This document shows, one piece after another, positions 1 to 10,767 of a DNA stretch of 64,000 nucleotides. The notes under the pieces are model-generated. The model made no database searches. It worked only from the letters and a program-made list of their open reading frames with translations, and had not been told where the DNA came from. A program made the translations under genes and the position numbers. The stretch comes from Cepaea nemoralis (taxonomy: Eukaryota > Mollusca > Gastropoda > Stylommatophora > Helicidae): positions 369,398-433,397 of the forward strand of contig JACEFZ010026848.1 of the NCBI GenBank assembly GCA_014155875.1, written 5' to 3'. Positions within the stretch are counted from its first letter, which is position 1. Each line of letters starts with the position of its first letter.

Positions 1-155
1 ACCGCATCCGGGGCACTTGAGTATATTTTTCTTTTCATATACTTTAGGATGCAAATTTAGGCACGTATTGTCAATAGAACACAATTGTAAATTGTTTACT
101 TTACTAACCACTTGTAACAAATTGTGTGGCTGGTATTTCATTTGCATTTTCCGTC

Positions 156-1862
156 ATGTCTTCATTAAATGATTTCATCGACATGGGGTTAAAGTTACAG
201 TTAACAGGTGATGAGTTAACAAAGTGGAGTGAGAAGAAATACTCTGCATACCACGAGCGTGAAGAAAGAGCAGCTGAAAGAGCCTTAAAGCAAGCAGAAA
301 TAGCAGCTCAGAGCAAGAGAGAAGAACTGGAGGTACAGTTAAAGATGAAACAACTTGATACTGAGACTGCCATTAACAAAGAGTCTAAGAAATCTGAGAG
401 ACTGGAGAAAGAAAACCAGTACAAGAAATATCAAGGTATCGTACGTAATTATACCTCGGGTGACTGCATTGCAGCCTTTACCCAAAATTTTGAAACTTTA
501 ATGGACCATTACCAGGTTCCACTGTCTGAATGGAATATTATTTATATGAGGAGTTTATCAGGGGAGCCTCTTAAAGTCATTGAGACCATCCCCAGAGACC
601 TCAGAAAAGATTACCATTATCTGAAATCAAAGATTATGGCACATTTTATGTTAGATGAGGCAGGTTACAGAGAACAATTCAGCAAGTTGAGCCCAAAACC
701 GACTTAAACGTTCTCTGACTACCTCTGCTTAGTCCGAGATATATTTACCAAATGGACTTCAGCAGCTAAAATTGATAAAAACTATCAAAGATTAGAAGAT
801 CTGATCATCAGAGATAAAGTCATTTCATCCATTCCATCAGCATTTTCCAAATTTTTGCAACAGAATGAATGCACTAGTGTAGATGAGATTGAGAGACGTG
901 GTTCGGCTTATTACACAGCCAACAAACATTGTTTTGCCAGTGAAGCTACTGACATAAATTTTGTAGCATCGGCTAACTATGACAAACCCTATAGTAGGCA
1001 GAAACCTCATAAGCCTACATCTGAGAAGTATAATCACTGTAGATATTGTAAAATTTCACACCATCAAGGTGAGATGTGCGACAAGAACCCCGCATATCAT
1101 ACTTATCTACAAAACATGGTAAACAGACAAGATAAGGAGCGTAGATCCTTCAGAAATTTGCGTAAATGCTTCCTCTGTAAGGCGTACGGACACTATCGCC
1201 ATGATTGTAAAGGTAGGCAAATGACCAACAAAGCAAATGCCGCCTTGTTTGACAGTTCGTCGTCAGATGAAGAACAATCAGAGAAACATCCTGTGAACTC
1301 AGAACAGGCTTTTGATATGTTTAACGCAAATAAATGTACTGTTTGTAATACCTTTTATGAAGATGGCATTTTAACATGCGGCCACTCCATTCCTATTGCC
1401 AATGAAGAAGCTAATTTGGTAGTAGATTCCAAAGGCAGAATAAACGTCCATCAGAGATACGTGAATGGCAAGTCTGCTACAGTCCTTCAGGACACGGGCA
1501 GCTCACTTATTGGTCTAAAGAGAACGTTCATAATGCCTACAGACTATACAGGCAGGCACGTAACATGCAGAACATTCTCTGGCAATATTGAAAAGTACCC
1601 ACTAGCATGGGCATATATTGAAACACCTTTCCTCACTGGGAAAGTAAAGTGCGCTGCATTAACAAACCCGGTGTGTGATATTATAATTGGAAATTTACCA
1701 GAGGTGAATGATAAGCCTCATGACATAACATCTCTTTGTATTGATGATATCATAACATCACCATCAAATGTCATCATTGATAATGTTACACCACCTAATG
1801 AATGTATGGTAGCTAATGTAGCACTAAGATCTCATGACATCATTGATAACATTGTTCCATAA
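156..1862 (+). pseudogene. gag: gag-protease region of the Gmr1-like element, interrupted by stops
   Basis: I start at the ATG at 156; the open frame extends upstream to 126 but begins there with GTG. The first segment is lysine/glutamate-rich and coiled-coil-like, then enters a helical capsid-type domain. A TAA at 705-707 interrupts that domain, but the same frame stays open from 708 to 1859, so this is a nonsense change rather than a natural end. Two CX2CX4HX4C zinc knuckles follow (from about 1038 and 1167), then a DTGSS aspartic protease site at about 1494. The frame stops again with TAA at 1860-1862 and remains open afterwards. The capsid-like segment around 640-850 resembles the region from which vertebrate SCAN domains are thought to derive; that is inference from its pattern. 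Confidence 0.82.
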
Positions 1863-2378
1863 CCATCTGATATCATTGAATGTGTGAACGCAGTAACCAG
1901 ATCTACTGCTAGAGTGCAAGATGAAAGTAATCAAACTGAGGCTATACAAATGATTAGCCCAGTATCACTACCTACTAACACCATGAAGGAAACGTTTGTA
2001 ACAGCTCAAAAGGCTGATCCTTCATTGTCAAAATATTTTAATCTGATCGGCCAAAAGCCAAAGGTAACCAAAAATGCTAAATGGCATTTTGCTGTGAAAA
2101 ATGGTATCCTCACTAGGTATTATACCAGAGGTGACAACACAACAGAGCAAACTGTTTTGCCAACTAATTATCGTAAGCAAGCCTTACATCTTGCCCATGA
2201 TATACCTCTTGCAGGGCATATGGCATACGCTAGGACCAGATCAAAATTATTGACACAGTTTCATTGGCCCAAATTTTGCAATGACATTAAACAATATTGC
2301 AGAAGTTGTGACATCTGCCAAAAACTGGTAAAAAAAAAGGTAAACACCCACAGGCAAAGTTACAAGTTACTGACTTAG
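1863..2378 (+). pseudogene. integrase N-terminal zinc-binding segment of the Gmr1-like pol
   Basis: This is the same frame as gag-protease, resuming after the TAA at 1860-1862. Its C-terminal third contains the HHCC zinc-binding domain of retroviral-type integrases, with histidines in the AHDIPLAGH stretch and cysteines in YCRSCDIC. The frame ends at 2376-2378, just after a run of nine A residues around 2329-2337. The residues expected next in the integrase continue in another frame from the A run onward, including the first catalytic Asp codon at 2408-2410. A one-base slip in the A run therefore separates this segment from the rest of pol. Confidence 0.82.
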
Positions 2379-2413
2379 CCAGTCGACCTTTTGAGAAAAT
2401 ATCTGTCGACATA

Positions 2414-4768
2414 GTGGGCCCTCTTAATCAAACAACAACTAGAGGGAATAAATATATTCTAACTGTCATTGATCAATGTAGCCGCTGGCCGGAAGCGATT
2501 CCGCTAAAGAACATAACTGCCAATGATATAATGGAAGTTTTCTTCCATATTTTTTCTCGGATAGGATTTCCAGACACTATCCAATCAGATAGGGGCACTC
2601 AGTTTATCGTCGCATCTACCCAAGCTTTCACCAAAATGTTGGGAGTGAAGCAATGTTTCAATTCCCCGTACCATCCTCACTCTAGTGGAATTATAGAAAA
2701 ATTTAACGGCGATTTAAAGCACATGCTTGCAAAAGTCACGCAAGAGCACCCCAATAACTGGGACGAATATCTACCAGCTATTCTCTTTGCTTATCGCGAG
2801 GTACCACATTCTAGTACAGGTTTCTCTCCTTTTGAACTTATCTACGGTGCCAAATCACGCGGCCCATTAACTATTTATCATCAAATGTTGACTGACTCTA
2901 CTCCAGTACTTAAACCCATATCATCATACGTATACGTTACATCATTGCGTGAAAGAATCATCAAATCTTGTATAATTGCAAAGGATGCACTAAAAGTATC
3001 TGGTGCTACTTATAGACAATATGCTGACAAAGGTAACAGGACAATAACGTTGACACCTGGACAGGACGTTCTTCTTCTATTACCTAGTGACCGACATTTA
3101 TTGACTGATTCTTGGCAAGGACCTTTTAAAGTGACGAGACAGATTTCACCTGTAGACTACGAGATCCAAATAAAAGACAAACACAAAATATTCCATGTCA
3201 ATATGCTAAGACCATATTACGACAGAGACAACGAACAAGACGATACAACAGCTTGTACAGTGATAATAGACCATGAAGATGACGAGGCTAGTGACGAAAT
3301 TCCAACACCTGCATTAGACACGACAAACTGCTTGAAGGAAATTAAAATCAACCCAAAGTTAACTCAAGCAGAAACAGACAGTTGCAAACATCTAATACAA
3401 CAGTACAACACCATCTTCTCCAACAACCCAGGACAAACAGAATTAGTACAGCATCACATCACACTCACATCAAACACACCCATAAAATGCAGACCATACA
3501 CCATTCCACTGCCTTACAAAGAACACTTACATCAGGAAATCATCAACTTAGAGAAAAACAACATCATAAGACGATCCCAATCAGACTTCTCATCTCCAAT
3601 GGTCATAGTACGCAAAAAGGACAACACGATAAGACTCTGTGTCGACTATAGAAAGCTCAATAAGATAACTCTTCTAGATCTGGAGCCGATGGCAAACTCA
3701 GACGATCTACTGACAGAACTGACAGACGCTAGGTTCTTTACGAAGGTAGACATGACTAAAGGTTACTGGCAAATAGCGGTAGACGAACAGAGCAGACATC
3801 TGACAGCATTTGCCACACCTTGGGGACTGTACGAATGGTGCAAACTTCCATTTGGGCTTGTTAATGCCCCAGCTACATTCGTACGTATGACACGACTTCT
3901 ACTAGTAGATATACCTAACATAATTTGCTATATAGACGACATCTGTGTTCACACAGAGACGATGACAGACCACATAAAGACATTAGAACAGACTTTTGAA
4001 CGCATTAGACAGCACGGACTGACGGTAAAGCCTGCAAAAGTAGACATAGCCTACCAGGAAATATCCTTCTTGGGGTACAAAATATCCAATGGCTTTGTCA
4101 CGACAGACGATAACATTGTGTCCAAGATACTAAAACGCTCACTTCCGACTACGAAAAAGCAAGTCAGAAGTTTCTTGGGACTTATAAATTATTACAGGCA
4201 GTTTATTCCTGATTTTTCCGAACTGATCGAAGTATTTACTAACTTACTAACAAAAGATAAACCCGAAAAAATTGTAAGCAATGAATGCCTAAAATTTGCA
4301 TTCCAAAAAGTATTAGCTTGTTTTTCTGATAATAGCTTAAATAATCTTATTCTGAAATTGCCCAATCTTCAATTACCTTTCAGATTGCGTACAGACGCGA
4401 GCTCCGTGGCGATTGGAGCAGTCTTGTTGCAGGAGCATAATAACATCCTTCATCCTGTGTACTTCGTCTCCAGGAAACTGAAACCGAGAGAACGGGCTTG
4501 GTCAATACCTCAGTTGGAAGCCCTAGCTCTAGTGGTGGGTATAACTAAATTGTCCAGATTCCTCCTAGGACGCCACTTCATTGTGGAGTCTGACAGCAGT
4601 CCATTGCGATTTATAAATTCAGGTGTACCTTCAAACCAAATGGTAGCGCGCTGGTCTCTTAAGCTCCAAGATTACAGCTTCGAGGTTCGACATATCCCAG
4701 GCAGAACCAACACGATTGCCGATCTTTTGTCCCGTTGTCCGACCGACCCAGTGAGCACCAATGTCTGA
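2414..4768 (+). CDS. pol: integrase core - reverse transcriptase - RNase H polyprotein, partial (Gmr1-like)
   Basis: The 784-codon open frame starts artificially at a GTG; its real upstream part is behind the frameshift near 2333. Domains in order: integrase core with Asp59 (QSDRGTQF) and Glu95, separated by exactly 35 residues; a GPF/Y-type integrase C-terminal module (about 233-270); reverse transcriptase (about 350-560) with Asp446 and the catalytic YIDD at 506-509; RNase H (about 655-775) with Asp661, Glu702, Asp727 and Asp770. No chromodomain is seen. The catalytic residues of all three enzymes are intact although the upstream gag is broken. Integrase preceding reverse transcriptase is the diagnostic oddity. 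Confidence 0.92.
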   Translation: MGPLNQTTTRGNKYILTVIDQCSRWPEAIPLKNITANDIMEVFFHIFSRIGFPDTIQSDRGTQFIVASTQAFTKMLGVKQCFNSPYHPHSSGIIEKFNGDLKHMLAKVTQEHPNNWDEYLPAILFAYREVPHSSTGFSPFELIYGAKSRGPLTIYHQMLTDSTPVLKPISSYVYVTSLRERIIKSCIIAKDALKVSGATYRQYADKGNRTITLTPGQDVLLLLPSDRHLLTDSWQGPFKVTRQISPVDYEIQIKDKHKIFHVNMLRPYYDRDNEQDDTTACTVIIDHEDDEASDEIPTPALDTTNCLKEIKINPKLTQAETDSCKHLIQQYNTIFSNNPGQTELVQHHITLTSNTPIKCRPYTIPLPYKEHLHQEIINLEKNNIIRRSQSDFSSPMVIVRKKDNTIRLCVDYRKLNKITLLDLEPMANSDDLLTELTDARFFTKVDMTKGYWQIAVDEQSRHLTAFATPWGLYEWCKLPFGLVNAPATFVRMTRLLLVDIPNIICYIDDICVHTETMTDHIKTLEQTFERIRQHGLTVKPAKVDIAYQEISFLGYKISNGFVTTDDNIVSKILKRSLPTTKKQVRSFLGLINYYRQFIPDFSELIEVFTNLLTKDKPEKIVSNECLKFAFQKVLACFSDNSLNNLILKLPNLQLPFRLRTDASSVAIGAVLLQEHNNILHPVYFVSRKLKPRERAWSIPQLEALALVVGITKLSRFLLGRHFIVESDSSPLRFINSGVPSNQMVARWSLKLQDYSFEVRHIPGRTNTIADLLSRCPTDPVSTNV

Positions 4769-4841
4769 GTGCAGTATGTGAAATACACTCAGATCAACAC
4801 AGCCATCCATCAGTGAATATTTTTTTTTCATTCACGAAAGC

Positions 4842-5568
4842 TGTGTAATGTCTACGATGTGATGTGATAGGGGTTACTCCCAATATATATATAGTGTTCT
4901 TATTTTACTAATTAATGTAGTGATTGTCGTGTATAATTGTGTAGTGTGTGGTAGAAAGCGAACTTTATTAATTGTATATATTACGAAACAAGAACAGTGT
5001 CACATTCGCTCGAAACTTACCGTAAGCGAACTATCCAATTCGATAGTGGTATCTGCGTTTGGAACAGTCCAGTGATATTTTAAATCCGTGTGTGAAAGTG
5101 TGACCTGAACATTGACAGCTACACCACTGCAGTCAATCGAAATCCAGAAGTTTTTCCCATTGAAACATCCAACACATGAACGATTAGAACATTGTACATT
5201 CCGTAACTATATCAGACCAGAACAAGTGTGTTCTACAAGTTTCAACATCAGCTGTTTAGTGTTCGTGTGTACTTCCGGATTAGTTAGAAATTAGCAGACG
5301 GCAAACAAAAGCTTAAAAAGCTATGACGATTCTAAAATCTTTAGGAATCAACAAGTTTGAATACACGAATTGTGTATCTATATTTTTATGTAGTGTAATC
5401 TTAGAATCATATCTTGATTAATTTATTCATACTACCGACTTTTTCTCGTTAGTATGAAGAAACATCAAGCGATGACGCTAAGAAATAGAATAATTATTGT
5501 AAAATATTATATTTCATAAATTTTGAAGTTATTCCCCTTTCATTTAATTGCTATTACATCATTACACA
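4842..5568 (+). repeat. putative 3' LTR of the Gmr1-like element
   Basis: The proposed LTR begins TGTGTAATG, 73 bases after the pol stop, and ends CATTACACA, a perfect 9-bp terminal inverted repeat framing 727 bp. An AT-rich TATATATATAG stretch near 4883 could be its promoter. The sequence just before it (ACGAAAGC) is only a weak polypurine tract, and the partner LTR is not visible, so the ends rest on the inverted repeat alone. Confidence 0.6.
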
Positions 5569-6124
5569 AAGGGCTATAATTTGAAATGTATACGATTATG
5601 TGTTGTATATAAATAGCCATGTTGTTGCCAGATTGTTAACACACCAGGTAGCCATCTACTGGGCATGGTAGAGTGTTACCGACATTGCAGACCAACACAA
5701 GAGCTCCTGGCCAAATGAGGTCAGGGTTTGAGCGTTTAATGCGACATATATAAAGCCGTATTTCGGTCTAGCCAGATGGTTTTTGTTTCAAGAACCATAT
5801 TATTACGTTTTTTTTTTTTTGGAGGCTGCGAGGTAGATGCTTGGAAGCTGGTACTACCGATCTGACTGGGTCAATAATGCAATTGAGGTAATCAGCCATC
5901 GAGAGGATGAAACCTGACAAGTGTTAAAGGTTGAACACCACATGTCGTTGAATACAACTTCCATGTCTTATATGTTTCTATGGCAGATGTGTATTTCTAT
6001 GTATTCTGATACCAATGTATATAACAACAGAAGGGTCGACTCTGACAAGGTTAAAATATTAATCCAGTATGTACATATATTATACAAGAAAGATGACATC
6101 TTTCATGAAGTTGCCGGGGGAGCA
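5569..6124. other. unassigned flank, possibly 3' internal remnant of a second LTR element
   Basis: I see no supported gene. A TATATAAA box is present near 5748. The last bases before 6125 (CCGGGGGAGCA) look like a polypurine tract, suggesting that the right part is the 3' end of an LTR element whose body is gone. Confidence 0.35.
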
Positions 6125-6643
6125 TGTCAGAGTCTAGAGTAGTGCAGTGATGCAGTGACATCGTTACGCCCGCCAGGCGACTTAGTCCCCAGCAGGGATG
6201 CCGTAACTTCGTTACGCCGCCAGGCGAGTAGTAGTTACCTGCCTGCGAGGTTGCTGGCTGACGAGACGGCCAGCGGTCACTCAAGAACGACGCAAGACGC
6301 ACGCATGCCTCGTGAAGCCACTTCAGGTGGGGAGGCAAGTTGCGAGCGATAGGCAGACAGCTCTGGGACGTGGACTCGACTGGACGCATGATGAGAGAAA
6401 GGCGTTGTGTGGTTTCTGTGCCTGAAAGTCGAGTGTCTGGACATCTTGAGAGATAGACTGTGAGCTGTATTGTGTATGTAAGTGTATTGAAGTGTAAAGT
6501 ATATCTTGTAGTGATCATCGTATTGTATATGATCTGTAAATAAATCCATTGAACGTTGTGTCGTTGAGTCTCAAGTCAAATCACGTTGTACTTGTACTGT
6601 CTCACATGTGTTAGGTTAACGAGCCAGGTTTAAGACCCTGACA
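6125..6643 (+). repeat. LTR of a second LTR retrotransposon (solo or truncated 3' LTR)
   Basis: The 519-bp segment starts TGTCAGAGTCT and ends AGACCCTGACA, an 11-bp inverted repeat with one mismatch. A polypurine-like GGGGGAGCA lies directly upstream and an AATAAA at 6539-6544 could be its polyadenylation signal. No obvious 5-bp target duplication flanks it, which fits a truncated element better than a clean solo LTR. Confidence 0.6.
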
Positions 6644-8330
6644 CTGACTTTCCCGTCCTATCTGACTTTCAGTCCTCTGGGTTATCCCGATAAACTTGTT
6701 TACTTTTAGGCTAATTTTCTAGCCATTGATTGCAACTTGGCAGCGGTTCCATTGTAACAAGCAGTGCTTCAACTTAAGTGGCCTTTTCCCTACCACTTTG
6801 TAATTCCACAAGTCTGCCTTTCTTTGTCACTTTGGTGTATCTACAACGACCGATTTCGTTCACAGACTAGCTGGTGGTTTCTCTTCTCTCCGTGTTTCCA
6901 TGCAGGTATGTTCACCTGTCGTCACTAGAGTCACGCTTCTTAATCCCTCGGAAAGCCTGAGTCCCGTTTATATATCTGAGCTAGATTAGCGCCTTTCTGC
7001 AGTCACGTAGCCTTGCCTTCCCTGCGTCTAATGGGGACCATCCAATCAACTCACCGCATCGCTTTGACTCATGTGCATCTATAAATTCACATAACCCCGC
7101 TACGTCGTAGTCTGGGTTCATTGATCCTCGAAGTAAAGTTTCTAGGTCATGTGCGCCTCTCAGTGCCATAAATCCGTAACATCTGGTGCCTACCTTTTGT
7201 CTCCTGGCAGTTTGAGACAATGCCTTCGTTGATTTTTGCATCCTTTGACTGGGAAAATTCGACTCCATTTCCTATCATGGGTGAACGCCAGTTTACCGGG
7301 TCGTCTTATGTCTCAGCCCTTGAACTTTCATTTTTTTTTTTAATACAATGGTCGATGTCCTCGGGGAAATTCTGGCGGTTTGAAAATCCGTTTCCAGACT
7401 GCCACATGTACTTGTGCATTGGGCTAAAAATGTATGCACTAATTGTTACAAATATATGAGCTTGCACAAGTTAATGCAGCTTGAAGGAATCATGTAAATG
7501 TATGTGTGCATGTGTGTATATAAATTACTTCCACTTTATAAATATTCAGTATTCAAAAAAGTGCTGACCTTAATTTGGTTTGGAAACTCAGTGTTAACCA
7601 AGGCTTCCTTGACAGTTGTTGCTAAGGCAGGATGCTGCTACCAAAAGGACAGCTCCACTGTGATTCAGCTGAATGGCTAATTCTCCTTCATGACAAATAC
7701 AAATTTGAAATAATTTATTGCAGCTGGGCAACTACAAAGCAAACTTTTTCTCTTTTGTTTCACAAACGACTTCACAGTTATAATATTATTCCGTACACTG
7801 TTCTTCTAAATGATTATTTGTAAAATATACATGTACAGTAAAGGACCATGCTTCATGCCTCTTGACCGTGTATTGGGTATATGACTCTAGCCCCAAACTT
7901 GTATCAACCAGTCAGCACTCTATGGGTGATGTGGCTAGCATCACGATGTAAAAATTTGGATGTAAGGAATAACTCACCAATATATGGCGATTGTCTTGAT
8001 ATAGAATGAGTAAAACATCTAAAATGTATTTACAAAACAGCATATTTATTTCAATGGAGAACACTTGTCGTTATAAAGGTAAAATATTTCAATATTTGTA
8101 AAAATGTCATGACACAAGCTAGCAACTGTGACTAGGAACTTCTGCTGAACTTGTTTCACCTTGTTCCGTTTATAATTTTTTAATGTTCCCCTTATAACCT
8201 ATCTTGGATATAATTAGTACATTTTTGTACAGGCTTACAAAAAAAACTGTTTCTTTAACCTTAATAAGGACTTAGTCTGAGTAACAGAAAAACAGTAATA
8301 GTTATTACAACGAAAAACTGTACGCCCAAG
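6644..8330. other. no supported gene
   Basis: Only short open frames are present. A minus-strand frame at 6981-7268 (95 codons) looks protein-like but I could not assign it to a domain. The rest is AT-rich with poly-T/poly-A tracts and no terminal repeats that I could pair. Confidence 0.4.
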
Positions 8331-8334
8331 TACA

Positions 8335-8985
8335 AGATCAAAGTGAATGGAACCAATTTGAAACAAGTCAATGTACTCAAGTATCTGGGTACTTTAATAA
8401 CAGCAGATGGAAGATGTATTAAGGAAGCTACGTGTAGAATAGCCCAAGCAAAGGTTGCATTTCTGAAATGTATCTTTGTCTATCCAGGTGAGGAAGAGAG
8501 TTCTGTATGGCTATATTGGGCCAATCCTGATGAACAGAAGCGAATCATGGATAATCAGCACACATGTGAAGGCTGTAGAGATGTGGTTTTATAGAATAAT
8601 GATGAGAACAATGTGAGGGATAGAAAGAACAATGAAATTACCTTGAAAAGAAGTTAACTCGCAAAGAGAACTGGTTACTCGCATTAGAAGAAGAGTCCAC
8701 ATTTATGGGGCATGTTATGAGAAGAGGAAAGGTAGAGTATGTTGTCACAAGAGGGAAGGTAGAGTATGTTGTCACAAGAGGAAAGGTAGAGTATGTTGTC
8801 ACAAGAGGGAAGGTAGAGTATGTTGTCACAAGAGGGAAGGTAGAGTATGTTGTCACAAGTGGAAAGGTGGGAGGAGGGGGGAAATAGAGGCATGGGGAGA
8901 CCAAGAGAGAAGATATCATTGGTAGAGGGCTAAGGACAGATATGATCACCAACGCCACATTGGCATGGCCTATAAGAAGAAGAAA
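8335..8985 (+). pseudogene. RTE-like LINE fragment (TGATGG-tail family relative) with internal minisatellite
   Basis: The translation at 8343-8594 (VNGTNLKQVNVLKYLGT, then ITADGRC) matches the post-catalytic part of the reverse transcriptases seen elsewhere in the window, for example 54215-54958. From about 8705 the HVMRR motif that precedes the LENLVTTGK motif in those copies is followed by tandem 27-bp units. The fragment lacks the YADD catalytic site and is frame-broken. Confidence 0.65.
8733..8872 (+). repeat. 27-bp minisatellite in coding phase, about five units
   Basis: The unit reads roughly as GGTAGAGTATGTTGTCACAA plus AGAGGAA, and encodes a nine-residue repeat RGKVEYVVT in one frame with no stop. 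The parent LINE motif HVMRR followed by a TGK-type segment gives the likely origin of the unit. Units differ by a few substitutions only. Confidence 0.85.
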
Positions 8986-9086
8986 CTTTAACAGTATAGC
9001 TCACAGTTTAAAGCTTTCATGGAACAAGCTAGCAGCCGTGGCTAAAAACTTTGACTCAAACTACTGCCATTACTTTGTTCTAGTTA

Positions 9087-9410
9087 TACGAGGGTAAGTT
9101 AATAAGTAAGATCACAAATGGCTGCAGAAAAATAACTAACTATGATAACAACTTGAAACCAGTTTATTTTTATACATACATTGTCCCTTTATTCTCTCAA
9201 CATAATTTCCACCAACATTGATGTACTTATCCCATCGTTTTATCAGTCCTCCCAAACCGGCGGCATAGAACTTCGTACCCTGTTTTCTAAACCACGTTTT
9301 CGCTTCACATTCAATTTCGGCGTCATTCACGAAATGTCTCCCACCAAGGTGGGTTTTCAGTAGCCTTAGCCCCTAGCGATTTCCCGTAAAGCGGTGCATA
9401 GTTGGGTAGA
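9087..9410 (-). mobile_element. mariner remnant, 3' end, minus strand
   Basis: It starts with the mariner-type terminal sequence TACGAGGGTAAGTTAATAAG next to a TA. The minus-strand frame 9136-9330 encodes the typical C-terminal end of mariner transposase, with motifs FYAAGLGGLIKRWDKYINV and YVE. Mariner transposase is a DD34D cut-and-paste enzyme; the catalytic part is missing here, so only the 3' portion remains. Confidence 0.75.
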
Positions 9411-9416
9411 AAAAGT

Positions 9417-9669
9417 TACGAGGGCGAGTCAATAAGAAAGTCACACAATTCTGTGGGATGGCAGGTAAATGAAAACAGGACACACAGTTCTATGCAGCCA
9501 GTTTGAGAGAACTGATAAAACGATGGGATAAGTTCATCAATGTTGGTGGAAATAATGTTGAGAAATAAAGGAACAATGTATGTATAAAAATAAACTGGTT
9601 TCAAGTTGTTATCATAGTTAATTAGTTTTCTACAGAAATGTGTGGCTTACTTATTAATTTACCCTCGTA
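9417..9669 (+). mobile_element. internally deleted mariner copy, plus strand
   Basis: It has both ends, TTACGAGGGCGAGTCAATAAG on the left and the complementary TTATTAATTTACCCTCGTA on the right. The interior contains the same transposase C-terminus as the preceding copy (LIKRWDK-type codons, now broken by stops), but in the opposite orientation. At about 250 bp it is a deletion derivative, lying tail-outward against the 9087-9410 copy. Confidence 0.7.
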
Positions 9670-9762
9670 CTTTGTAAATGTTCATCTTATAATCATGTTT
9701 GCCGTTATATTTTAATAGCCGTACAAAAAACTGTCCCTTATACAACTCTCAAAAAGGCAGGC

Positions 9763-9876
<114 letters not shown>

Positions 9877-9927
9877 AAACTGCACCAATCATGGGGAAAT
9901 CCTCATTTCCTCTACAAGTTGACTCAC

Positions 9928-10135
9928 TTGCTGTAAAAGCTGGATTGGCAGAGGTAAACCAAATCCCATTGGCAGAACATGCCAGCATGAGAACTGTCAC
10001 ATCTACAGTATTGGGGGAAGTCAACAGAAGCACATCTCCCTTTCCATAACCTAATTTATGAAGACCACTTGCCACCTTGATTGCCTTTTCCTTTAACTGA
10101 GCGAAAGTGTACTGCTTTCCTGTCAGGTAGTCCTC
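9928..10135 (-). CDS. acyl-CoA synthetase (4-coumarate-CoA ligase-like), exon 2
   Basis: Read on the minus strand, an AG acceptor at 10136-10137 is followed by 208 bases open in one frame and a GTGAGT donor starting at 9927. The peptide includes YTFAQLKEKA, ASGLHKLGYGKGDVLLL, SPN and SANPAFTA, which is the start of the AMP-binding domain of the ANL superfamily (ATP-dependent acyl-CoA formation via an acyl-adenylate). The phase (0 in, 1 base out) joins exactly to exon 1 at 17234. The catalytic P-loop, further C-terminal, is not in the window. Substrate cannot be deduced; the family includes 4-coumarate ligases, luciferases and fatty-acyl ligases. Confidence 0.85.
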
Positions 10136-10284
10136 CTGTTTAAATAAAATATCTCAATATTTATAGCTACAAATTACGCTGCAAAATGTATTCTTATTTG
10201 TAAACCACTATACCTTATGATGAGTATGATACACTTTACTGGGAGTCAGCAAGGCAAACTAGATAAGAGTGTTCAACCCCTGCA

Positions 10285-10490
10285 CCGGTCAGTAAAACTG
10301 TCAAAACTGTCATTTACTGCCTATAATACCTTGCGGTGTAGGACGGGGGTCTTGAGCCTGTGGAATTAAGGCCGCCTGGCTAGTGCAGTCGCCGCGAACT
10401 GTGCAGGTTAGAGTTTTCTTTGTGCCCCGGACAGAAAAAACTCCACGCCATACCAAGGATTCCAACCCGGGTCTCCCGAAGGAGAGTCAG
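10285..10490 (-). repeat. tRNA-derived SINE (family S2), head-truncated copy
   Basis: On the minus strand the sequence contains a B-box-like GGTTGGAATCC followed by a body shared with 11805-12045, including a CTCCACGCC-type block and a distal CACCGCAAGGTA block. It lacks the tRNA-like 5' part seen in the second copy. Sense orientation is inferred from the position of the B box. Confidence 0.7.
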
Positions 10491-10701
10491 TAAGACTAAA
10501 ATTTTGAATTAGTATCCTTGATTTGGGGACGTAAATTACAAGTACCTCAGACATCAGAGTGGGTTCACCTGATGGAGAGGGACCTGATAATAGGGAAATC
10601 TAGCGAACAAGTAAAAATCAGTCCAGCACGATCTACGCTAATGTTCATAGTGAGCAAACGAACGGGAAAAAATAAGTAATGTTACTTTTATTTTTTAACT
10701 T

Positions 10702-10704
<3 letters not shown>

Positions 10705-10767
<63 letters not shown>
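10705..10767 (+). repeat. (AAT)n microsatellite
   Basis: About 21 uninterrupted AAT units lie within intron 1. Nothing coding is nearby. Confidence 0.95.

Larger units (their letters stand above)
1..5568 (+). mobile_element. Gmr1-like Ty3/gypsy LTR retrotransposon, 5' LTR outside window
   Basis: The internal region carries gag with two zinc knuckles, an aspartic protease motif, integrase, reverse transcriptase and RNase H, in that order, followed by a 3' LTR. Most Ty3/gypsy elements place integrase last. Integrase before reverse transcriptase is the arrangement known from the animal Gmr1 group, so I assign it there. No sequence matching the end of the 3' LTR occurs in the first 125 bases, so the 5' LTR and probably the primer site lie left of the window. 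The coding region has two in-frame stops and one frameshift, so this copy cannot make its full polyprotein unaided. Confidence 0.88.

Noticed and set aside
3382..3651. 89-codon overlapping frame inside pol
   Set aside because: It is a shadow frame of the reverse transcriptase region, rich in His and Thr, with no independent signal.
6051..6549. 155- and 90-codon minus-strand frames
   Set aside because: They lie within the LTR at 6125-6643 and show no domain.
6981..7268. 95-codon minus-strand frame considered as a further exon of the acyl-CoA ligase gene
   Set aside because: I could not match it to the next part of the AMP-binding domain, and no splice sites in the needed phase were evident. 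It stays unassigned.
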